From Pseudomonas sp. Gutcm_11s (GTDB lineage Bacteria > Pseudomonadota > Gammaproteobacteria > Pseudomonadales > Pseudomonadaceae): a stretch of 64,000 bases of DNA. The notes under the pieces were generated by a model, which ran no database searches, was not told where the DNA came from, and saw only the letters and a list, made by a program, of their open reading frames with translations. Within the stretch, counting starts at the first letter, position 1. Each line of letters begins with the position of its first letter. The stretch covers positions 62,001-126,000 of the forward strand of contig NZ_JAQSUW010000007.1 of NCBI RefSeq assembly GCF_028649395.1, in the 5' to 3' direction. This document shows positions 56,618 through 64,000 of the stretch, piece by piece. Made by a program: the position numbers and the translations under genes.

Positions 56618-57256
56618 ATGCCCACTCGTGAGATCCGCCATCCGCTGATCCGCCACAAGATCGGTCTGATGCGCCGCGCCGACATCAGCACCAAGAATTT
56701 CCGCGAACTGGCCCAGGAAGTGGGCGCCCTGCTCACCTATGAGGCGACCAACGACCTGCCGCTGGAAAACTACGAGATCGAGGGCTGGGCCGGGCCGGTG
56801 CAGGTGGAGAAGATCGCCGGCAAGAAGATCACCGTGGTGCCGATCCTGCGCGCCGGCATCGGCATGCTCGACGGCGTGCTCAGCCTGGTGCCGGGCGCCA
56901 AGGTCAGCGCGGTGGGCATCGCGCGTAATGAGGAAACCCTGCAGGCGCACACCTACCTGGAGAAGCTGGCACCGGAGATCGACGAGCGCCTGGCGCTGAT
57001 CGTCGACCCGATGCTCGCCACCGGCGGCTCGATGGTCGCCACCATCGACCTGCTGAAGAAGGCCGGCTGCAAGGAAATCCGCGCCATGGTCCTGGTCGCC
57101 GCGCCCGAGGGCATCAAGAAGGTCGAGGACGCCCACCCGGACGTGATCATCTATACCGCCTCCATCGACCAGCGCCTCAACGAACACGGCTACATCATTC
57201 CCGGCCTCGGTGATGCCGGCGACAAGATCTTCGGCACCAAGCAGAAGGACGCCTGA
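56618..57256 (+). CDS. upp: Uracil phosphoribosyltransferase
   Basis: 212 residues from [18 protein letters not shown]. The PRPP-binding [15 protein letters not shown] and uracil-site [15 protein letters not shown] are diagnostic. It makes UMP from uracil and PRPP. Followed two bases later by uraA; the pair imports and salvages uracil. Confidence 0.97.
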   Translation: MPTREIRHPLIRHKIGLMRRADISTKNFRELAQEVGALLTYEATNDLPLENYEIEGWAGPVQVEKIAGKKITVVPILRAGIGMLDGVLSLVPGAKVSAVGIARNEETLQAHTYLEKLAPEIDERLALIVDPMLATGGSMVATIDLLKKAGCKEIRAMVLVAAPEGIKKVEDAHPDVIIYTASIDQRLNEHGYIIPGLGDAGDKIFGTKQKDA

Positions 57257-57258
57257 GC

Positions 57259-58521
57259 ATGAGCGAGTACAACGACCCGCTACCGCGGCAGATCCTCTCT
57301 GGCGCACAGATGCTGTTCGTCGCCTTCGGCGCGCTGGTGCTGATGCCGCTGATCACCGGCATGGACCCGAACGTGGCGCTGTTCACCGCCGGTATCGGCA
57401 CCCTGCTGTTCCAGCTGGCCACCGGACGCCAGGTACCGGTGTTCCTGGCCTCCAGCTTCGCCTTCATCGCCCCGATCATCGCCGCCAAGGGTGAGTTCGG
57501 CCTGCCGGCAGTGCTCGGCGGCGTGGTTGCCGCCGGCTTCGTCTACACCTTCCTCGGCCTGGCCGTGAAGCTGAAAGGCCCGGGCTTCATCGACCGCATC
57601 CTGCCGCCGGTAGTGATCGGCCCGGTGATCATCGCCATCGGCCTGGCTCTGTCGCCGGTCGCGGTGAACATGGCCATGGGCAAGACCGGCGACGCCGCCG
57701 CGCAGCTGGTGCCCTACCAGACCGCCATGTTCATCTCCATGCCCGCGCTGATCACCACCCTGCTGGTGGCCGTGCTCGGTCGCGGGCTGTTCCGCCTGGT
57801 GCCGATCCTCGCCGGCATCGCCGTGGGCTGCATCCTCTCGGCCTTCTTCGGCGTGTTCGATACCGCCGGCATCGCCGCAGCGCCCTGGCTGGCCATCCCC
57901 AACTTCGTCGCCCCCGAGTTCCACCTCGGCGCCATCCTGTACATGGTGCCGGTGGCCCTGGCGCCGGCCATCGAACACATCGGCGGGGTGATCGCCGTCG
58001 GTACCGTCACCGGCAAGGACTTCGTGCGCAAGCCGGGCCTGCACCGCACCCTGCTCGGCGACGGCCTGGCCACCTCGGCGGCCGGCCTGTTCGGCGGCCC
58101 GCCCAACACCACCTACGCCGAAGTCACCGGCGCGGTGATGCTGACCAAGAGCTTTAACCCCAAGGTGATGACCTGGGCGGCGGTGTTCGCCATCCTGCTG
58201 GCCTTCGTCGGCAAGTTCGGCGCGGGCCTGCAGGCCATCCCGGTACCGGTGATGGGCGGCATCCTCTGCCTGCTGTTCGGCTCCATCGCGGTGGTCGGCC
58301 TGAACACCCTGATTCGCCACCAGGTCGACCTGTCCGAGGCGCGCAACCTGATCATCGTCTCGGTGACCCTGGTGTTCGGCATCGGTGGCATGGTCATCGG
58401 CGGCAAGGAGTTCGCCCTCTCCGGCATCTCCCTGTGCGCCATCAGCGCCCTGGCGCTGAACCTGCTGCTGCCGGGCGGCACTGCCTGGCACAAGCACCCG
58501 CCGATCGATCCCGAGATCTGA
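57259..58521 (+). CDS. uraA: Uracil permease
   Basis: 420 residues with 12-14 membrane segments of the NAT/NCS2 family. Substrate-site residues are in EHIGGVIAVG and the family motif GGPPNTTYAEVTGAVMLTKS. It imports uracil with protons. Co-transcribed with upp and closed by a strong terminator. Confidence 0.96.
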   Translation: MSEYNDPLPRQILSGAQMLFVAFGALVLMPLITGMDPNVALFTAGIGTLLFQLATGRQVPVFLASSFAFIAPIIAAKGEFGLPAVLGGVVAAGFVYTFLGLAVKLKGPGFIDRILPPVVIGPVIIAIGLALSPVAVNMAMGKTGDAAAQLVPYQTAMFISMPALITTLLVAVLGRGLFRLVPILAGIAVGCILSAFFGVFDTAGIAAAPWLAIPNFVAPEFHLGAILYMVPVALAPAIEHIGGVIAVGTVTGKDFVRKPGLHRTLLGDGLATSAAGLFGGPPNTTYAEVTGAVMLTKSFNPKVMTWAAVFAILLAFVGKFGAGLQAIPVPVMGGILCLLFGSIAVVGLNTLIRHQVDLSEARNLIIVSVTLVFGIGGMVIGGKEFALSGISLCAISALALNLLLPGGTAWHKHPPIDPEI

Positions 58522-58526
58522 TCGCC

Positions 58527-58552
58527 AAGGCCCCGCTCGCGGGGCCTTTTTC
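58527..58552 (+). terminator. Rho-independent terminator of upp-uraA
   Basis: AAGGCCCCGC-TC-GCGGGGCCTT followed by TTTC. Confidence 0.9.
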
Positions 58553-58693
58553 ATTGCGGCGCAGTCGCCAGTTTGGCGCTTTCGCCCTCCTCGCGGTTCG
58601 CTCAGACAGCCCTCCGGATGCCATGCTGCAGCCAGTGTCGCCCGCCCCTCGGGGTTGGCTAGGCTTGCTGCACACATGGAATGAGGAGCCCGC

Positions 58694-60177
<1,484 letters not shown>

Positions 60178-60181
<4 letters not shown>

Positions 60182-61242
60182 AGCGGCACGCGGTAGGCGC
60201 GATCCGCATCGATCTCGCCGACGCCGCCGGGGGTACCGAGCAGCAGCTCGTTGCCCACCTGCACCACGCTGCTGAAGCTGGGCAACTCGCTGCCCGGCGA
60301 AGCCTGTAGGCTCTCCAGCACCCTGCCCTCGCCGTCGAAGCGGAACACGTGCGGATAACGGCTGGGCCGCGCCAGCAGCGCTGGCGGCAGGCGCGAGGCG
60401 ACCTTGCGCAGGAACGGCCAGGGGCCCAGAGCATCGAGCACGGCCTTGCGCGGCGAGAAGAACGAGCACCAGTAGCTGCCATCCGGGGCAATCGACAGGT
60501 CGCCGGGGAAGCCCGGCAGGTTGTCCACCAGCACCTCGCGCTGGCCGCTGCGCGGGCCCTGTATCCACAGGCGCGTGATGCGATAGGCGCCGGTCTCGGC
60601 CACCAGCAGGTACGACTCGTCCGGGCTCAGCACCACGCCGTTGGCGAACTGCAGGCCATCCATCACCCGCTCGATGCGCCCATCCGGATCACGCACGAAC
60701 ACGCCACCGTCGCCACCGTGCTCCAGCAGCGCCCGCTTGTTTTCGGCCAGGCCCCAGCGGCTGGAAGCCTCGGTGAAGAACAGGCGGCCATCGCGGGCGA
60801 CGAACACATCATTGAGGAAGGTGAAGCGCTGTTGCGCATCGCTCTGCACCAGCACCTGCGCCTGGCCGTCGGGCGTGATGCGCCAGACCTTGGCATTGGC
60901 CTCGTCCGCCGCGTACAGGCTGCCGTCCGGACCGAAGTTCATACCCACCGGGCGCCCGGCCAGGGTAACGAAGGTCTGCGCCTCCGCCCCGGTCGTCCAA
61001 CGCAGGATGCGGCCGTCGCCGATACCGCTGTAGCGCCGGCCCTGGCCATCCACCACCACGGTATCCGGGCCGTCCAGGCCGGACTGCTCCAGCACCGCGC
61101 CATCCAGCCGGGTATTGGCTGCCCACACGCCCTCGGCCTTGGGCACCGGACCGGGCTGCCAGGCCACCGGCTGCAGCGCCGTGGGCCAGAACAGCAGATG
61201 ACTGCAGGCGGCGAGCAGGGCCAGTAACAGCAGCTTGCGCAT
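60178..61242 (-). CDS. SMP-30/strictosidine synthase-like protein
   Basis: 354 residues. A hydrophobic N-terminus (LLLLALLAACSHLLFWPTAL) suggests membrane anchoring or export. Repeated beta-propeller blades are visible (FGPDGSLYAADEANAKVWRI, FANGVVLSPDESYLLVAETG, GDLSIAPDGSYWCSFFSP). Such proteins are lactonases or related hydrolases. Convergent with the monooxygenase; a lactone-forming oxidation followed by hydrolysis is an attractive but unproven link. Confidence 0.82.
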
Positions 61243-61382
61243 GGCGATCTTCCTTATCGTTGTTGTGCCTGCAGCCTAATTCACAGCGCCTCGCGCGGGG
61301 ACATTCCCGCCGCGCCAAAGCACTGGCCTTGCAGCCGCGCCAGAACCTGTTCACGATCTTCTGGATTAGAGCCAGACAAGGC

Positions 61383-61441
61383 AAAAGCCCCCGAGGAAGC
61401 GCAGTTTACGAGTGGTAAATGAGCATTCCGAGGGGGCTTTT
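61383..61441. repeat. Pseudomonas-type intergenic repeat with long stem
   Basis: AAAGCCCCCGAGGAA and TTCCGAGGGGGCTTTT form the ends of a hairpin with GCGCAGTTTACGAGTGGTAA in between. From memory this sequence type recurs between Pseudomonas genes; it can act as a terminator for either side. Confidence 0.6.
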
Positions 61442-61482
61442 AACGCCGTATGGCCGCGAGCCGGGAGATCGGGGACGGGTTC

Positions 61483-63564
61483 TCAGAAGTTGAAGGCGAG
61501 GTCGGCCCCGAGGTACCAGTTGCGCCCCGGCGCCGGCTCGTAATAACGGCCATTGCCCTCGGCCACGATGACCGAGCCGATGTAGTCGCGGTCCAGCAGG
61601 TTATCCAGGCGCAGGGTCTGGCCGAAGGTCCATTGCTGCAGGCTCTGCTCATGCCGTACGCGCCAGTTGAACACGGCATAGCCCGGAGCCGGGCGTTGCT
61701 GGTTGCTGTCCTCGACATACACCTTGCTGCGGTACAGGCCCTCGATGGCGGTGGAGAGCGCGGCGCTGGGGCGCCAGAGCAGCTCGCCGTACAGGGTCGT
61801 GGCCGGCACGCCGGGCAGTCGATTGCCCGCCTCGATCTGCCGCCCGGCGCTGCTGAAGTCCTGGTCGTAGGTTGCCTGCAGGTAGGTGTAGGCCAGGCTG
61901 GCCTGCCACTGCTCGCCCCACTGCTGCTCCAGGCTCAGCTCGACGCCACGGCGCAGGGTCTGGGCGGCGTTCTGGAAGGTGCTGCGCCCTGAGGATGAAC
62001 CGGCCACGACCAGCTCGTCGTCGGTCTCGATCTGGAACAGGGCGGCATTCAGCCGCGTCCCCTCACTCAGCAAGGCCTTGAGGCCCAGCTCGTACTGGAT
62101 GCTGGTCGCCGCATCGAGCTGCAGATTGAAGCCACCGGCATCGGGCGAATAGGCCAGCTCGCTCAGGGTCGGCGTCTCGAAGCCCTGGCCGACGCTGAAA
62201 TAGCCGTGCAGCTCGGGGGTGAAGGCGTAGAGCACGCCGAAGGCCGGCGTGCTCTGCTGGTAGGTACGGCTGCCGCTGTCGTCGCCGTTGCTGCGGTAGT
62301 GATCGTCGACCTCTACCTCGACGCGGTTATGCCGCACCCCCGCCTGCAGGGTCCAGTCGCCCAGGCGCCAGTTGGCCTGCAGATAGGGGTCGAGGCTGCT
62401 GACCCGGTCCAGCTCGTCGCGGCGCAGCTGGCCCTTCACGCCCAACTGGCTGCCGACGAAGTTCTCGTAGCCCTGGCGGTCGTCCTCGCTATGGTCGTAA
62501 TCGAGCCCCAGCACCCACTCGAACTCGCCGGGCAAGGCCGCCACGGGTTGCAGCCAGCGCAGGCTGCCACCGTGAAACTCGCGGGTGAAATCGATCACCC
62601 CGCCGGCGTGTTTCGGGTTGCCCTGCACGGCGACTGGAATCGACTGGTACTGCACCACCCGCCGCGTTCCCGCATATAGGGTGCTCTGCAGGCTGGCCGC
62701 GCCGAACTGGCGCTCGAAGTTCAGGCCCAGCTGCTGCTGATCGATGCTCTTGCGCGTATCGAACAGCTCGGCCACCGCCGGCGCCGCGCGCGGGTCGTCA
62801 CGGTAGGCGTCCCAGGTCAGCCCCAGCGGATCATCGCTCTGCTGGTTGAAGTCGCTGAAGCTCAGGGCCAGGCGGCTGTCGTCATCCGGATGCAGGGTGA
62901 GCTTGGCGAAGGTCTGTTCGCGCAGGGCCGCGCTGTGGTCGCGGTAGCCGTCGGTATCCAGCCGCGAGCTGTCGACGATGAAGCCGCCCCACTGGTTGCC
63001 GCCCTCGGCGCTCAACCGCTGCCGGCTCAACTGGTCGCTGCCCCAGGCCGTACCGGCGGACACCTGCGGCGGCCCCTCACCGTCGCGGGAGAACAGCTGG
63101 ATCACACCGCCCGCGTTGCTGCCGTACATGGTCGCCATCGGCCCACGCAGCACCTCGATGCGCTCGGCACTGTCGAGGTCGAAGGTCGCCAGCTGGCCCT
63201 GGCCATCCGGTGTGCTGGCCGGGATGCCGTCGGCGATCAGCTTGATGCCGCGCACCCCGAAGGTGGCGCGAGAGCCGAAACCGCGCGACGACACCTGCAG
63301 GTCCTGGGCGTAGTTCTGCCGGTTCTGCACCACCAGCCCCGGCACCCGCTGCAGCACCTCGGAGGCATTGATACCCGGCTGCCCCTCGCTGATGGTGCGC
63401 CGATCCAGGCTGTCGACCGAGAACGGCAGGTCGAAGCTGCGCTCGGCGCTGCGCGAGCCGCTGATCACCGAGGGATCGAGCTGCACGGCTTCACTGGCCA
63501 GCAGCGGGCCGGGCAGCAGCAGCGCGACGAGTGCGGGGAGGCGCCGCGACACCCGCCTACTCAC
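61483..63564 (-). CDS. TonB-dependent outer membrane receptor
   Basis: 693 residues with a signal peptide ending LLAS. The plug domain (residues about 30-150) has [39 protein letters not shown], read in pieces, and [20 protein letters not shown]; the rest is a 22-strand barrel ending in LAFNF. It imports a large ligand such as a metal complex. Its start overlaps the stop of the upstream dehydrogenase by eight bases, so they are co-transcribed. Confidence 0.93.
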   Translation of the reverse strand: MSRRVSRRLPALVALLLPGPLLASEAVQLDPSVISGSRSAERSFDLPFSVDSLDRRTISEGQPGINASEVLQRVPGLVVQNRQNYAQDLQVSSRGFGSRATFGVRGIKLIADGIPASTPDGQGQLATFDLDSAERIEVLRGPMATMYGSNAGGVIQLFSRDGEGPPQVSAGTAWGSDQLSRQRLSAEGGNQWGGFIVDSSRLDTDGYRDHSAALREQTFAKLTLHPDDDSRLALSFSDFNQQSDDPLGLTWDAYRDDPRAAPAVAELFDTRKSIDQQQLGLNFERQFGAASLQSTLYAGTRRVVQYQSIPVAVQGNPKHAGGVIDFTREFHGGSLRWLQPVAALPGEFEWVLGLDYDHSEDDRQGYENFVGSQLGVKGQLRRDELDRVSSLDPYLQANWRLGDWTLQAGVRHNRVEVEVDDHYRSNGDDSGSRTYQQSTPAFGVLYAFTPELHGYFSVGQGFETPTLSELAYSPDAGGFNLQLDAATSIQYELGLKALLSEGTRLNAALFQIETDDELVVAGSSSGRSTFQNAAQTLRRGVELSLEQQWGEQWQASLAYTYLQATYDQDFSSAGRQIEAGNRLPGVPATTLYGELLWRPSAALSTAIEGLYRSKVYVEDSNQQRPAPGYAVFNWRVRHEQSLQQWTFGQTLRLDNLLDRDYIGSVIVAEGNGRYYEPAPGRNWYLGADLAFNF

Positions 63565-64000
63565 TCGCCTTGGCGCTGACGCGCCAGATCAGGTTGCCCA
63601 CATCGTCCGCCACCAGCAGCGCGCCCTGGTCGTCGACCACCACGCCCACCGGGCGGCCCATGGCCTGCTCCTCGCCATCGAGGAAGCCGCTCAGCACATC
63701 CTGCGGCATGCCATCGGGCTTGCCGTCCTTGAACGGCACGAAGATCACCTTGTAGCCACTGTGCGGCTTGCGGTTCCACGAGCCGTGCTGGCCGATGAAC
63801 ATGCCTTCCTTGAAGGGCGGCAGCTGCGCCTGCTCGGCAAAGGCGATGCCCAGCGAGGCGGTGTGCGCGCCGAGGGCGTAGTCGGGGACGATGGCCTTGG
63901 CCACCAGCTCGGGCTGCGGCGGCTGCACCCGCGCATCGACGTGCTGACCGAAGTAGCTGTAGGGCCAGCCGTAGAAACCGCCGTCCTGCACCGAGGTGAT
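63557..64000 (-). CDS. PQQ-type sugar dehydrogenase-like protein (3' part, runs off the window)
   Basis: The frame continues past base 64000, so only about 147 C-terminal residues are seen. [59 protein letters not shown] and [27 protein letters not shown] match the soluble glucose/sorbosone dehydrogenase (PQQ-dependent) propeller family. Overlaps the TonB receptor start by eight bases. The upstream half and any signal peptide lie outside the window. Confidence 0.85.
   Translation of the reverse strand: MTSVQDGGFYGWPYSYFGQHVDARVQPPQPELVAKAIVPDYALGAHTASLGIAFAEQAQLPPFKEGMFIGQHGSWNRKPHSGYKVIFVPFKDGKPDGMPQDVLSGFLDGEEQAMGRPVGVVVDDQGALLVADDVGNLIWRVSAKASE

Overview
The window is chromosomal DNA of a Pseudomonas species (Gammaproteobacteria). 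The evidence is high GC, G/C-ending codons, and a block whose order matches the recA/rpoS region I know from P. aeruginosa: dgkA, erdR, tapT, PA3611-like, recX-recA-pncC, mutS, fdxA, rsmZ, rpoS, nlpD, pcm, surE, truD, ispF, fghA, frmA, gfnR. A second core block on the right (mqo, PA4642-like, cupin, hpt, upp, uraA) also matches P. aeruginosa. I cannot name the species.

Layout. (1) About 1-14.1 kb is accessory DNA with less biased codon use. It holds a partial SleB-type wall hydrolase, a GNAT acetyltransferase, a large lipoprotein and a catabolic-looking cluster (acyl-CoA synthetase, Crp/Fnr regulator, exported type-B carboxylesterase, TorF-type porin, AraC regulator). It ends with a 1374-residue protein that begins with a HigA-type DNA-binding domain and has its own operator inside its promoter. 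Related palindromic intergenic repeats separate these units. (2) About 14.2-37 kb is core genome: DNA repair and SOS (recA with a LexA box, recX, mutS), stationary-phase and Gac/Rsm control (rpoS, and the small RNA rsmZ with a GacA box), membrane and tRNA maintenance, and glutathione-dependent formaldehyde detoxification (frmA, fghA, regulator gfnR). (3) 36,995-49,947 is an integrated filamentous (Pf-type, inovirus) prophage bounded by a 20-bp direct repeat. It carries a repressor with twin operators, an excisionase-like protein, DNA-binding and coat proteins (including a 24-residue one), pIII, pVI, a Zot-type pI ATPase, a hairpin origin candidate, a replication initiator and a tyrosine integrase. 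AT-richer cargo lies at both ends; the left cargo is a three-gene set (lamin-tail-like, RES-domain, GIY-YIG-like) that looks like a phage-borne defence or toxin module. (4) 50-64 kb is core again: acyltransferase, YajG lipoprotein, malate:quinone oxidoreductase, purine and pyrimidine salvage (hpt, upp, uraA), a flavin monooxygenase, an SMP-30-like protein, a TonB receptor and a partial sugar dehydrogenase.

The best candidates for undescribed biology are the self-regulated HTH-fused giant protein (9510-13634) and the prophage cargo operon (37244-39085). Function for both is inferred from motifs read by eye; no search was run.
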